A DNA stretch of 49,084 bases from Pseudobdellovibrionaceae bacterium (GCA_947462815.1 CANHQR010000022.1:1-49084); one strand, 5' to 3'. Numbered from the stretch's first letter, positions 32,895 through 41,941 are shown. Program-made: numbers and translations. Notes: generated by a model from the sequence alone, not told the origin.

Positions 32895-34506
32895 TCCACA
32901 ATCTCCAACAGGCCGCGAGATCTTGCGCCGTCGCACTTTTGCTATCATCTCTCACCCCGATGCAGGAAAGACCACGCTCACGGAAAAACTCTTGTACAAC
33001 GGCGGCGTGATTCACGAAGCCGGCGAGGTGAAAGGCAAGGCTGGGACCAAGGCTGCAACTTCGGATTGGATGGCTCTCGAACAGCAGCGAGGTATCTCGA
33101 TCACGTCATCTGTCATGCAATTTGATTACAAAAATCTGCGTGTGAACTTGCTGGATACTCCTGGGCATAAAGACTTCGGCGAAGACACCTACCGAACCCT
33201 TGTCGCCGCCGACAGCGCTTGTATGCTCATCGACGTCGCCAAGGGCGTCGAAGATCGAACCAAAAAGCTTTACGAGGTTTGTCGTCTTCGAAATATCCCG
33301 ATCTTCACCTTCATCAACAAGTGCGATCGCGAAGGCAAGGTGCCTCTCGAGCTGATCGACGAAATCGAGTCGACTCTCAAGATGAGCTGCTGGCCGGTGA
33401 CCTGGCCTGTCGGCTTGGGCGGTCTCTTTTTTGGTCTGTACCACCGCACTCGCAAAATGGTTTACCCTTATGCCGGTCCTCATGACGATCAAGACACGAC
33501 ACCGATCTCCGTCGCTGAAGTGAAAAATCCGGCTGACCATCCAGAACTGCAAAAGCGTCTGCGCCCTGAGGTTCTGGACATGCTCCGTGAAGAAATCGAG
33601 TTGGTCGATGGGACGCTGGGCGAGTTTGATCACCAAGCCTTCCTCGATGGACGACTCAGTCCCGCAACTTTTGGCTCCGCCAAAAACGATTTTGGTGTGG
33701 ACTTGTTCTTGGATCTTTTCACCGAGTGGGCACCGCCTCCAGCACCACGCAAAACGCGCTCTGGCGATCTCAGCGAAGTGGCGCCACTCAATGACGATTT
33801 CACGGGCTTTGTATTCAAGATGCAAGCCAACATGGATCGCAAGCATCGCGATCGCGTCGCCTTTGTACGAATCTGCTCGGGAAAGTTCGAGCGAGGAATG
33901 AAGGTGCACCACATGCGACTGGATCGTGAAATTCGCCTCGCATTCTCCAATCAGTTTGTCGCACAAGAGCGAGAGACGGTGGATGACGCCTACGCCGGCG
34001 ACATCCTCGGGCTCAACGATACCGGTAATTTTCAAATCGGCGACTGCATCACAAGTGGCAAAAAGGTTCTCTTTGAAGACATTCCGAAGTTTTCTCCTGA
34101 GCTCTTCGCTCGACTCGCCGTCAGCGATGCGATGAAGCGCCAAAAACTGCAAAAGGGCCTCAAACAACTCTCCGAAGAGGGCGCCATTCAGCTTTTCATT
34201 GAACCCGCGATTGGACATCAAGACCCGATCGTGGGTGTGGTCGGCGAACTGCAGTTCGAAGTGCTGATCTATCGCCTACAGGACGAATACAACTTGGACG
34301 CGCGACTTGTCAGACTGCCGTACAAGGTCGCTCGGTGGCCGAAGAAGGATGGCCTTCCCATCGACAAACTCAATGGCGGACTTTCGATCTATCGCGACAT
34401 GAACGAAAATCCCGTCGTCTTGCTTGAGCAGGAGTGGGATCTCAATTGGGCCAAGAAGGAAAATCCTGATATTGAGTTCGCGACGTCGATCGCCAGTCAG
34501 CGCTAA
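32887..34506 (+). CDS. prfC: Peptide chain release factor 3
   Basis: A GTPase that recycles RF1/RF2 from the ribosome after termination. The product has 539 residues, normal for RF3. GTPase motifs are SHPDAGKTTLTEKLL (G1), the QQRGISITSSVMQF switch region (G2), LLDTPGHKDFGEDTYRT (G3) and FINKCDRE (G4). Domains II/III follow (FVFKMQANMDRKHRDRVAFV, VGVVGELQFEVL). A start at 32854 would overlap the MOSC gene by more; the ATG at 32887 gives the family N-terminus MIDPQSPTGREILRRRTFAI. It converges on the lipase gene. Confidence 0.96.
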   Translation: MIDPQSPTGREILRRRTFAIISHPDAGKTTLTEKLLYNGGVIHEAGEVKGKAGTKAATSDWMALEQQRGISITSSVMQFDYKNLRVNLLDTPGHKDFGEDTYRTLVAADSACMLIDVAKGVEDRTKKLYEVCRLRNIPIFTFINKCDREGKVPLELIDEIESTLKMSCWPVTWPVGLGGLFFGLYHRTRKMVYPYAGPHDDQDTTPISVAEVKNPADHPELQKRLRPEVLDMLREEIELVDGTLGEFDHQAFLDGRLSPATFGSAKNDFGVDLFLDLFTEWAPPPAPRKTRSGDLSEVAPLNDDFTGFVFKMQANMDRKHRDRVAFVRICSGKFERGMKVHHMRLDREIRLAFSNQFVAQERETVDDAYAGDILGLNDTGNFQIGDCITSGKKVLFEDIPKFSPELFARLAVSDAMKRQKLQKGLKQLSEEGAIQLFIEPAIGHQDPIVGVVGELQFEVLIYRLQDEYNLDARLVRLPYKVARWPKKDGLPIDKLNGGLSIYRDMNENPVVLLEQEWDLNWAKKENPDIEFATSIASQR

Positions 34507-34518
34507 ACCGTTGACGGC

Positions 34519-35784
34519 TTAACCCTCGCCTTGAGGCACTTGTCGCTGGGTGAGACGTGAACGCTCTCGATCTCGGCGAGCCATCGCCTCGAGCACTCGT
34601 TCGTCCGCAAACGCGCTGATCGCTTGGGTTACCCAGTCGGCGATGCGTAGCCCGCGCGATTCATTGGCGCACACCTGCATCGGGTTAGTTCTTTCGAGCG
34701 AGCCTCTCAGCGTCGACATACGATGGGCCGTGAGCGGACGGTGTACACCTGGCCCCGGAAGGTCGACCACTTGTCCGAAATGGCGTCCCAAGCGGCTGAC
34801 CACGTCACCTTGCGTTCGGTAGTGAACCGACTCCTCGACCATCTGACGCCGTACAATTCGATGATCGATGGCAACTCCATAATAGGAGTCGTCGACGGGA
34901 CGTGGACGGGATCCAGAAAGATACTGACCACCTTGAATTCTTCGCTCGTGTTCTCGATCCCGCCGTTGAGTGATCTCCTCCAAGCCTCGGCCTCCGAAAG
35001 CATTGAAGGTCACCAATCGCAAACGCCCGCGCGGCCGATCTGCGCTGCCCGATCGCTCGAACTCCCGAAGAATCTCATCCGCAAGATCCGAGGCAAAGCC
35101 TTGCGCAAGCCCGCCGCCGAGCGAATGTCCCGTAATGACGACATCATGACCTCGATCCAAAATCTGTCGAATCTGTCGCCTCACCTCTTGGCGACGATCG
35201 AAAAACTGGTCGCTGCCAAACGATAAATCGCTACGCAGATCCGAAAGACTCTCTGTGCCTGCGATCGCAAACACATAAGCCTGTGTCAAATCATCGGGCC
35301 TGAGCAGCATGCTTTGAATGTCAGAAAAGTCTCCTCGCGATTCCGCTCGCACTGTTTGATAGCCAGGCGGGGCCTCGAGACGATAGACGGCTTCGGAGGC
35401 ACGCGCCGCTAGTTTGTGGAACTCAAATTGGCGAGCTTGGCAGCGTTCGATCTGGGCTCGGTAACGTTGGCCAACTTGCGAGGCCCAGGTGCGGCGAGTT
35501 TCTTGAAGAAGAGCGATACGGATGTCTTCTAGGCGCTTGGCCTGATCCGTGAGGGCAACTCGTTCAGGCCGAAAGCACTCGACCTCGGGTAGCAAGACTC
35601 GTTGGGCAACAGCTGGCATGGCTTGACTGACACCAGCCAATCGATAATCAGCCCAGATCCGATGAGCGAGCTCATTGCGACATTCGGGAAAGAGGTCCGG
35701 AGTCTCACAGGTTTGGGCCAAAGCTGTTCGGCCTTCGCCAAACACGAACAGAATGACGCCACACACGTACAGAAGAGAGCGCAT
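34519..35784 (-). CDS. Secreted class-3 lipase-like protein
   Basis: A protein of 421 residues with a signal peptide (LLYVCGVILFVFGEGRTALA). A helical region of about 110 residues is followed by an alpha/beta-hydrolase core of the fungal class-3 lipase type: YVFAIAGTESLSDLRSDLSF, then RGHDVVITGHSLGGGLAQGF with nucleophile Ser in GHSLG, then LRLVTFNAFGGRGL and a later HRIVRRQMVEES. The order matches lipase_3 enzymes that hydrolyse acylglycerols or phospholipids. The catalytic Asp and His cannot be assigned with certainty. A cysteine-rich N-terminal part (CETPDLFPEC) may form disulfides. No ribosome-binding site is obvious. Confidence 0.8.
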   Translation of the reverse strand: MRSLLYVCGVILFVFGEGRTALAQTCETPDLFPECRNELAHRIWADYRLAGVSQAMPAVAQRVLLPEVECFRPERVALTDQAKRLEDIRIALLQETRRTWASQVGQRYRAQIERCQARQFEFHKLAARASEAVYRLEAPPGYQTVRAESRGDFSDIQSMLLRPDDLTQAYVFAIAGTESLSDLRSDLSFGSDQFFDRRQEVRRQIRQILDRGHDVVITGHSLGGGLAQGFASDLADEILREFERSGSADRPRGRLRLVTFNAFGGRGLEEITQRRDREHERRIQGGQYLSGSRPRPVDDSYYGVAIDHRIVRRQMVEESVHYRTQGDVVSRLGRHFGQVVDLPGPGVHRPLTAHRMSTLRGSLERTNPMQVCANESRGLRIADWVTQAISAFADERVLEAMARRDRERSRLTQRQVPQGEG

Positions 35785-35867
35785 GATCGCTTTTCGGCCA
35801 AACGGAGACTCGACTCAAGTCGCGGTCCAGAGTGTTTCGAACTGAGACACTCTGACGCAGGACGAGT

Positions 35868-36968
35868 TCATTTGGGTCGAGAAAGTCGCTCGGCCACGTG
35901 AATCTCGAGAGGCGCCCAGTGCATCACTCCTTGGCGGCCAAGATACTCCACAATCGACATCGTCGAGATGACCTCGCCGATTTGATACATGTGCGCATAA
36001 GGCTGCTCACTTGAACGGATTTTCACGTAGGGAACAAGGAGTCCCGCGCCGGGCAAGAGCGCCAATCGTTGCTTGCCCCAAAACGCAATGGTCGTCGGAC
36101 GATAGTTCGTCGCCTTCAACAGCTGCTGAGCCTGAGAGCGATTCTTCACCTCGCCGAGCGGCTTGAGAGCGGCCGCCAGGACTTCAAGCACCCACTGGTT
36201 AGAGTTTTGTTCTTTGGTGTTTTTCCAACTTGAGACCGCATTGTAGTACTCACCGTTGAAGGCCATAGCAGATCGCGTGTTCATCACCAAGGCTTCGACA
36301 CGATCTTGAATCTCTGGTTTCAACACCACAAATTGCGCGCGCAGCTCATGCGGATCATCGCTAAAGAAGCGGCCCATTCCCTCATCCCAAAGGAGGGGCT
36401 TGTTGTAGTCCAGCCCCTCTTTTTTCTGACTTTCATCGACACATGGACGAAGCTGGTGACGAAACCACCAGAACTCCTGCTGACCATTTTCATTTCGACC
36501 CGCGGGATGATGACGTAGCAAAATGCCCATATGCGAATACTTCATCGGCCGCTTGGGATCGGCAAAACGTTTCACAGCCTCTTGGAAGACTTGATAGTTG
36601 TCGCGAGTCCCTCGCTCAGAATTGTAAGGCACTTCGGCTTCGGCGAGCTCAGCGATCCGCTGCGGCGTCAAAACGCGACCGCGCTGATCAACATCTTTGA
36701 GAACTTGAAGCTCATCAAAGTTTTGACCAGCACGAGAGACGAGAATGACCTTGAGATCTTTGCCGGTTTCTTTTTTGTAGGCTTGCGCCAATCGTTCAAT
36801 TTGCAGCTCGGCGACGACCTGCATCTTCATCGCATCAGCAATCATGCCATCGGAGGGTGACTTCACTTTGCATTCGCCAGCCTGAGCCTGCGACGACAGT
36901 GAGCTGAAACCAAACCCCACACAAAGAGCCAAAGCGATCAAGACCTTGCGGTTCATGCTTCGTTTCAC
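35868..36968 (-). CDS. Secreted DUF2145 family protein
   Basis: A protein of 366 residues from a GTG at 36968, the only start with a good ribosome-binding site (GGAGG seven bases upstream). It gives MKRSMNRKVLIALALCVGFG with a normal signal peptide cut near SSQAQA. The mature part matches DUF2145: a helical start, ILVSRAGQNFDEL, KYSHMGILLRHHP, a WWFRHQLRPCV strand with Cys, GRFFSDDPHELRAQFVVLKP, and the NSNQWVLEVLAAAL block. The family occurs in many proteobacteria, is exported and has no known activity. The Ser/His/Cys pattern hints at a papain-like fold, which is inference. A perfect hairpin lies between this gene and the upstream one. Confidence 0.78.
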   Translation of the reverse strand: MKRSMNRKVLIALALCVGFGFSSLSSQAQAGECKVKSPSDGMIADAMKMQVVAELQIERLAQAYKKETGKDLKVILVSRAGQNFDELQVLKDVDQRGRVLTPQRIAELAEAEVPYNSERGTRDNYQVFQEAVKRFADPKRPMKYSHMGILLRHHPAGRNENGQQEFWWFRHQLRPCVDESQKKEGLDYNKPLLWDEGMGRFFSDDPHELRAQFVVLKPEIQDRVEALVMNTRSAMAFNGEYYNAVSSWKNTKEQNSNQWVLEVLAAALKPLGEVKNRSQAQQLLKATNYRPTTIAFWGKQRLALLPGAGLLVPYVKIRSSEQPYAHMYQIGEVISTMSIVEYLGRQGVMHWAPLEIHVAERLSRPK

Positions 36969-36975
36969 AGGACCA

Positions 36976-36980
36976 CCTCC
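36976..36980 (-). promoter_or_regulatory. Ribosome-binding site that fixes the DUF2145 start
   Basis: GGAGG on the leftward strand, seven bases before the GTG at 36968. The nearby ATG at 36956 is 19 bases from it and has no site of its own. The longer frame to 37085 would run into the terminator of the upstream gene. Confidence 0.75.
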
Positions 36981-37017
36981 GGAATGAGCGAATTGCGAAT
37001 ACGTCTCAGCGATAAAG

Positions 37018-37048
37018 ATTCGGGCGGCCCACGACCGGCCGCCCGAAT
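37018..37048 (-). terminator. Perfect 12-bp hairpin terminator
   Basis: ATTCGGGCGGCC, a seven-base loop (CACGACC on the + strand) and GGCCGCCCGAAT form a perfect stem starting 13 bases past the stop of the 37061-37702 gene. Read leftward it is followed by CTTTATCG. It is the cleanest hairpin in the window along with those at 13801 and 17391. Confidence 0.8.
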
Positions 37049-37060
37049 TCAAATTAAGTC

Positions 37061-37702
37061 TTAGTAACCTGACTCTTGCGGCCAATCCGACGCGCGCACG
37101 TCGAGATCTCGCACAACGTGCGAACCGAACGTCTTAGCGGCGCGACCGAGCGAGCCAATCATCATTTTCGATCCTTCGCTGATTTCGCCCGATGCCATCA
37201 TCTTCGAACCTGTTACGGAGTCCGTGACGATCACAACGCCCGAAGCCGAGGTTGCGATGACGAGGTTGCGACCAACCAACAACAACGTCTTCGCGGCATC
37301 CAAAGAGGCCGAGCCAACAGCTGTTGAAGCGTCGAACGAGAAGTTCACGACAAACAAAGTCCCGGAACGAACGTGCTTGAACGTCACTTGTACCAATCTA
37401 ACCGATGCCGAAGCGGCCGACTCAACTTTCTCAACCGTGTAGTTGCCAGCCTGCGAAATCGCACCCGAAGTGGATTTTGCCGAGTCGACGGTCATATCGA
37501 ACAGAGCCGAAAGACCTTTGCCGCTCAAGCGGACGCCGTCTTTCGAGAACTGAACTGAATTCTTGCCGAGTTCTTCTGCGGCCTTCACCAAGCCCTGAAC
37601 CGAGTCAGCGGAAACTTCGCTGGCGGCCTGGAGCGAGTGGGCGTGAGCGTTCAGAGCAGTCGTTGCGACCATCGCAGCGACGAGAGCGGTGACCTTCTTC
37701 AT
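37061..37702 (-). CDS. Secreted Ala/Ser/Val-rich protein, function unknown
   Basis: A protein of 213 residues with GGAGGAAAT directly before the ATG, one of the best ribosome-binding sites here. It has a signal peptide (KKVTALVAAMVATTALNAHA, cut near 21). The mature part is low in complexity, rich in Ala, Ser, Val and Lys, with alternating helical stretches (EVSADSVQGLVKAAEELGKN, DGVRLSGKGLSALFDM) and a small repeat (GSKMMASGEISEGSKMMIGS). There are no cysteines. It has its own strong terminator. High expression of a structural or surface-associated periplasmic protein is a reasonable inference; I know no family. Confidence 0.75.
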   Translation of the reverse strand: MKKVTALVAAMVATTALNAHAHSLQAASEVSADSVQGLVKAAEELGKNSVQFSKDGVRLSGKGLSALFDMTVDSAKSTSGAISQAGNYTVEKVESAASASVRLVQVTFKHVRSGTLFVVNFSFDASTAVGSASLDAAKTLLLVGRNLVIATSASGVVIVTDSVTGSKMMASGEISEGSKMMIGSLGRAAKTFGSHVVRDLDVRASDWPQESGY

Positions 37703-37776
37703 ATTTCCTCCTTCAAGGAATGAAGTTATTGATTACCCCGATGCATTTGGCCGAGCTCCCCTCCGCCCTTGGAAAG

Positions 37777-37861
37777 GCTGTGACCTAATCTCGGCTTGCA
37801 CCGGAACCAGCACGGCTCATCCGCACTGATTGTATTGAATGGCGCTGTGATCAAATCTCGG
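37777..37861 (+). repeat. Two 18-bp direct repeats in a divergent promoter region
   Basis: GCTGTGACCTAATCTCGG (37777-37794) and GCTGTGATCAAATCTCGG (37844-37861) match at 16 of 18 positions and start 67 bp apart. They lie in the 369-base gap between the leftward secreted protein and the rightward histidine kinase. Paired copies in such a place suggest binding sites for one regulator. The gap otherwise shows only short overlapping frames that I do not accept. Confidence 0.6.
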
Positions 37862-38071
37862 ACCATGATCAGGTGTTGCGGACTGGCCACACCTAAGCCC
37901 CTCGAAGGACTGCAAAAAGAAAATTGGATAGAGTCGAGGAACTCGCTTGAACTTCGGATTCTCTGAAAGCTTTACGGTCGAAAATTTCACAGCCGCACAA
38001 GCGACACCACGGCCCACCCCAATCGGTGACGCTTGTTTGCCAACCCGAAATGCTCTTAAAATCGTTCTCAT

Positions 38072-39202
38072 ATGCAATCCCTTTCATCTACAAGCGCATC
38101 GCCGAGCTTTTGGGAGAAGCAAAAGTGGCTTGTCCTCGTCGTCACTCTGGGCCTCGTCGCGATCTCGACGACTTCGTCCCTGCTCTGGGTTTGGAGCGAC
38201 CTCCAACGCCAGGCCCATGCGCATTTCAAAGTGTGGGAGGAAGACATCAGTGAGGAATTGCTAGTACCTGAGAAACTGTCGGAAGCTCCTCTCAAGGATA
38301 AGGTCCTGGCACACTGGCAAGGCCTCGCGCCTTGGACGATCGTGCGATCGAAGGCCTGCGAGGGGAACGAACTGAGCTTTCGATTGCCTCTCAGTCTTTA
38401 CGGAACGACATCCCAAGAGCTTTGGATTTGCAGCACCCCATCGGCACTCTTTTTGGCGACAGCACGATCTCCGCAAGGCACGGCCATGCTGCTTTTGACT
38501 CTACTCATCGGAGGCGGGGTGGGCCTTTGGAGCTGGTGGAGTTGGCAGAAATCGCGGCTGACTGAGCTCGAAATTCAGGCCCATCGTCGCCAGTCGCTCT
38601 GGAGTGAACGCTTGGCGCATGATCTACGCTCGCCCTTGATGGGTCTACGGAGTCTCGAAGAGGATTGGCCCTCTGATTCCAAACCCCTGTTTCTGGCGAC
38701 CCTCAAGCGCCTCGAAGGTATGGCGGATCAACTCTTGCACGACGGCCGCCGACTGGGGACTTCACGTTCGCTTCGGCAAAGCTTGAAGACGGTGCTCGAA
38801 GAGCTGGCGACGAGGTTCAAGACGGCTCGACAAACTCAAATCATCGATCAACTCGGTCGAGACGAACTCATTGATGAAGATGTCGAGCGAGCTCTTCATG
38901 CCCTTCTCAACAATGCCTTTCAGGCCAGCGAAGATCGGCCGGTGAAAGTCCATCTTTTCAGTGAGGAGGACTTCATTCGCGTCTTGATTCGAGATCAAGG
39001 ACCTGGCCTCAGCGAAGAACTGCTGAAGCGCCTCGGTCGGGAGCGTCTCGCTCCGAGTGCCGACAAAGTCGAAAGCCGCGGAGTGGGCGCATGGAGCGCG
39101 GGAGAAACAGCTCGAGCCCGCGGAGGCGATTTAAAGTTTCGACCAGCTCATCCGCATGGGCTCGAGACCGAATTCTCGATTCGTCGCCTCGGAGGGACAT
39201 GA
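38072..39202 (+). CDS. Orphan sensor histidine kinase
   Basis: A protein of 376 residues. Two membrane helices (about 19-41 and 137-156) frame a periplasmic sensor region of roughly 95 residues with two cysteines. The dimerisation segment has the phospho-acceptor His183 in RLAHDLRSPLMGL. The ATPase part has ALLNNAFQAS (N box), IRDQGPGL (G1) and GVGAWSAGETARARGG (degenerate G2). No response-regulator gene is adjacent. There is no HAMP-like linker of normal length between TM2 and the H box. No ribosome-binding site is obvious before the ATG. The divergent gap upstream carries paired 18-bp repeats. Confidence 0.85.
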   Translation: MQSLSSTSASPSFWEKQKWLVLVVTLGLVAISTTSSLLWVWSDLQRQAHAHFKVWEEDISEELLVPEKLSEAPLKDKVLAHWQGLAPWTIVRSKACEGNELSFRLPLSLYGTTSQELWICSTPSALFLATARSPQGTAMLLLTLLIGGGVGLWSWWSWQKSRLTELEIQAHRRQSLWSERLAHDLRSPLMGLRSLEEDWPSDSKPLFLATLKRLEGMADQLLHDGRRLGTSRSLRQSLKTVLEELATRFKTARQTQIIDQLGRDELIDEDVERALHALLNNAFQASEDRPVKVHLFSEEDFIRVLIRDQGPGLSEELLKRLGRERLAPSADKVESRGVGAWSAGETARARGGDLKFRPAHPHGLETEFSIRRLGGT

Positions 39203-39203
39203 T

Positions 39204-40181
39204 TTAGGGACGCGAGGCTTCGTCGATCACAAATCCCATTTCTTCTTCAACTGTTTTTTTCACTTTTAGGACAGGAGATCGCGGCGACTTGACCGACGAA
39301 CTTGCGATGGCGCCGTAGCGATCCACCGGACTGTGCGAATGAGCCTCGGATGGACCTGGCAAGATCAGAATATTCGCTCGGCGCGGACCACATGAGACTT
39401 GAATTGGCGTCGCTTCACGCACAGTCTCGATCGGCATCAGGGTGAGAAGATCCCCATCGGTTTGCGTGCGAATGGACGTCGCAAGGCGGCCAAGGCTCTG
39501 CAGATCCACCTGTGTGATCGTGCAAGGAAACTGAATCTGCAAACTATGACCGACTGAGAGACGATATCCCTGAGCTGCGACAGGATCTGATCCCGCGCTT
39601 GGACCATTCTCCACCTCATCTCCCGGAGTTGTCTCAATACTCCAATCCCTAATACGAAGGCCGCGAGTGTGCCGAAGATCTCGATGGGTCATTTCAATTT
39701 CCCAAAGCTGGCGGATCGGCAGGCTCAACTTTCGTCGCGAAGTTCCGGGGCGTGTCTCCTGAAGCTCCAGATGGCCGAGGACTCGATACCGACGCTCACC
39801 GATCTGCTCCACACGCTGCACATGCAGGCGTTGCTCCACGTCGTGTCGTTCAATCTTGGTCATCGCCGCTCGATACTCATCCTGAAGTCGCTCTTGCAGC
39901 TGAGGTCGAAACTGCTCCCAGGCTCGCGTGCGAGATTCACGCGCCGAGTTCGAATTGTAGTCCAGCCACGCGCGACTCATATCGAGCAAATACATTAACT
40001 CATCCGCTCTTTGTAGCAGCTGAGTTTCTTGCTGAGTCGTGAGTGACAGTTCAACGCCTGCGATGCCGACGTCGGACTTCGAAACGAACCACCAAGCTCC
40101 ACACCAACCGGCGAGAAAGGCAGCCGTCAAAGCGAGGCAAAAACCGAGCGTCGCCTGAACCCGTATCGGCGCCCCCTTCAT
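39204..40181 (-). CDS. Inner-membrane protein with VirB8/TraE-like domain
   Basis: A protein of 325 residues with one N-terminal membrane helix (ATLGFCLALTAAFLAGWCGAWWFV, about 9-32). A periplasmic region of about 150 residues follows. Its helix-then-strand pattern (DYNSNSARESRTRAWEQFRP, RHDVEQRLHVQRVEQIGERR, YRVLGHLELQ, LPIRQLWEIEMTHRD) is reminiscent of TraE/VirB8 proteins of type IV secretion. A second region contains VSCGPRRANILILPG and a charged tail (VKKTVEEEMGFVIDE). No other secretion genes are nearby, so the similarity may reflect fold only. The ATG overlaps the previous stop by four bases. This is the last gene of a three-gene operon. Confidence 0.5.
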   Translation of the reverse strand: MKGAPIRVQATLGFCLALTAAFLAGWCGAWWFVSKSDVGIAGVELSLTTQQETQLLQRADELMYLLDMSRAWLDYNSNSARESRTRAWEQFRPQLQERLQDEYRAAMTKIERHDVEQRLHVQRVEQIGERRYRVLGHLELQETRPGTSRRKLSLPIRQLWEIEMTHRDLRHTRGLRIRDWSIETTPGDEVENGPSAGSDPVAAQGYRLSVGHSLQIQFPCTITQVDLQSLGRLATSIRTQTDGDLLTLMPIETVREATPIQVSCGPRRANILILPGPSEAHSHSPVDRYGAIASSSVKSPRSPVLKVKKTVEEEMGFVIDEASRP

Positions 40182-40735
40182 CGGCGCGACTCGCGATCGT
40201 CCTCTTGGAGAGGTAAAATCTCGAGCAATTGATCCTCATGAACCAGCTGTCGATCGCCTTCCCTGCGCCATCGGTCGATCTTATAGAGCTTCCACTGCCC
40301 TTTACCATCGGCCGTCACACCCGTCTGACGACCATCCTTGGCGTCACCCAGCTCGCTGTCGCGCAAGCCCGACTTGAATCGACCCGTACCCTCTTTAAGA
40401 AGTTGCATCGGCCCCTGGCGAAGCAAATCAAATTGAGCTTTCAGGGCCGCATTTTCAAGCTGCAGGGTTTTGAGTCGCTCTTCATCGCTGATGGCGTATT
40501 GGGTGACCACCATAGTGGCGAGGGCACTGAGTGCCCCCCAGTAGATCGCATGGAGCTCTTTTCTCTCACCACTCGGTGCAGCCTGATGGCCGATGACGGC
40601 GCCCCCAGCAAATGCGCCAGCGGACCAGGCGAGGCGCTGCTCGCGCAGCTCGCGATGCGCACAACCTGAGCTCACCAGCACCATTCCAAAAGCCACCAGC
40701 ATCCTAAGACCGGATCGCTTCAATACCCCATCCAC
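40178..40735 (-). CDS. Lipoprotein of the 41.7-39.2 kb operon
   Basis: A protein of 185 residues from a GTG at 40735, one base after the stop of the previous gene and preceded by GGGGAG. The signal ends in a lipobox (MVLVSSGC). After the cysteine come AHRELREQRLAWSAGAFAGG and a membrane-like or glycine-rich segment (IYWGALSALATMVVTQYAI). A coiled-coil stretch (SDEERLKTLQLENAALKAQF) follows, then a basic C-terminal domain. TraV-type outer-membrane lipoproteins of conjugation systems have loosely similar sizes, but no cysteine motif supports that. No family is recognised. It is coupled to both neighbours. Confidence 0.6.
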   Translation of the reverse strand: MDGVLKRSGLRMLVAFGMVLVSSGCAHRELREQRLAWSAGAFAGGAVIGHQAAPSGERKELHAIYWGALSALATMVVTQYAISDEERLKTLQLENAALKAQFDLLRQGPMQLLKEGTGRFKSGLRDSELGDAKDGRQTGVTADGKGQWKLYKIDRWRREGDRQLVHEDQLLEILPLQEDDRESRR

Positions 40736-40736
40736 T

Positions 40737-41675
40737 TCAGCTCCCCACACATCGATCCAAGCTCACACTTCGATTCTGCCCATTGTAGGTGACAATACCG
40801 CCGCCGCAACTGGTGATGGAAAGTGCAAAGCTTCCCGTCGAGGAACAGCTTCCGGACCAAGTCCCGCTGCTCGCACAGGTGCATCCCGCCGACCACTGAA
40901 CATTTTGTGGCGTCATCGTGCAGGACTCACCGGTCAGATTGTTCGTGAGGCGAAGCGTGCCACCGCTGAGACTTCGTCCGCTGCGGCGAGTGCCGATCAC
41001 CGTGATCGCCGTGGTGGTTGTGGTGGTGAGATCCACCACACTTCTTCCACCACTGGTGATGATGCGACGAATCCCATCATTTTCATAGTTGAACACCTTG
41101 TTGGTACCTGAGCCTGAAACCCAAGTCAGCACCTGCCCTAAACTTCCCGACTTAGTGACTGAAAGTGTGCCGCCGGCTCCGCCCGCTAGGGTAAAATTGG
41201 GACTGCGGCGAATGCTCCCACCCGTGCCGGTCAACGTACAGCTCACCGCCGAACCAACCCAAGTGAGATCCACAGTTCCTGTGAGCACATACGCGCCAGC
41301 CAAAGTGCAGCCGCCAAAATTACGCTGCATAAAGTTCGCCGTACATGCCGAGTAGCCTTGCCCATAGCAAGTGGCAGCATGAGCCTCGGGCATGAGGCGC
41401 TTCCAGATCGCCAACATATTTGGAGATGAGCTTCCGTTCCTCGGAGTCTGCAGCGACAACTCTCCTGAAGCCCCGCCTGCCTCATCAATACCGGCCATCG
41501 CGTCGCCCACTGTACGGGCCAATTCATCCGCGATCACAAGCTCACTTGTTCCCGAATCCTGAAGAAGGCCCTGACAGCCGCTCGAGGCCATCAGGCATAA
41601 GGCGCAAAAACTCAGATTGAGCCATCGAAGGAGAGTTCCGCACCGCTGGCGATCGTGAAGAGTTCGAGCAGGCAT
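40737..41675 (-). CDS. Cys-rich lipoprotein, first gene of a three-gene operon
   Basis: A protein of 312 residues from an ATG at 41675; a TTG at 41714 would add 13. The lipoprotein signal ends LCLMASSGCQ. A linker of about 70 residues precedes a Gly/Thr/Ser-rich beta-type domain with about ten cysteines (ATCYGQGYSACTANFMQRNF, CTLAGAYVLTGTVDLTW, VSCTLTGTGG, SGTWSGSCSSTGSFALSITS). The VDLTTTTTTAITVIG run is notable. The pattern suggests disulfide-stabilised beta sandwich repeats exposed at the surface. I know no family. The downstream lipoprotein and membrane protein follow with near-zero spacing. Confidence 0.65.
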   Translation of the reverse strand: MPARTLHDRQRCGTLLRWLNLSFCALCLMASSGCQGLLQDSGTSELVIADELARTVGDAMAGIDEAGGASGELSLQTPRNGSSSPNMLAIWKRLMPEAHAATCYGQGYSACTANFMQRNFGGCTLAGAYVLTGTVDLTWVGSAVSCTLTGTGGSIRRSPNFTLAGGAGGTLSVTKSGSLGQVLTWVSGSGTNKVFNYENDGIRRIITSGGRSVVDLTTTTTTAITVIGTRRSGRSLSGGTLRLTNNLTGESCTMTPQNVQWSAGCTCASSGTWSGSCSSTGSFALSITSCGGGIVTYNGQNRSVSLDRCVGS

Positions 41676-41941
41676 AGATGCTTTTACGGTGACATAGCTC
41701 CGACCTCGGGCCAAGGGGTGGCCAGCTCAGCTGGCCCACTTGCGTAGTCTTGATGCAATCGGAGTAAAATGGGCCACTTCATTGTGCTCGCCCCAAATCA
41801 TCGGCCTGGCCCCATCGGTCCGGCGGATGATCGGGCCCGTCGCAATATGGTTAAGTGATCAGAATTACTTGTTATTTTGGACTTTCCAGCACAATCAATG
41901 GGCCCAGTTTTGGCCTCATCAGGCTCCCGAAACCGCTCACG

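Noticed and set aside
39204-40181. Evidence for a conjugative element or type IV secretion island
   Set aside because: Only one protein has a loose VirB8/TraE pattern; no relaxase, ATPase, integrase or attachment site is present. The only tRNA, at 25994, has no adjoining repeat of its 3' end in the window.
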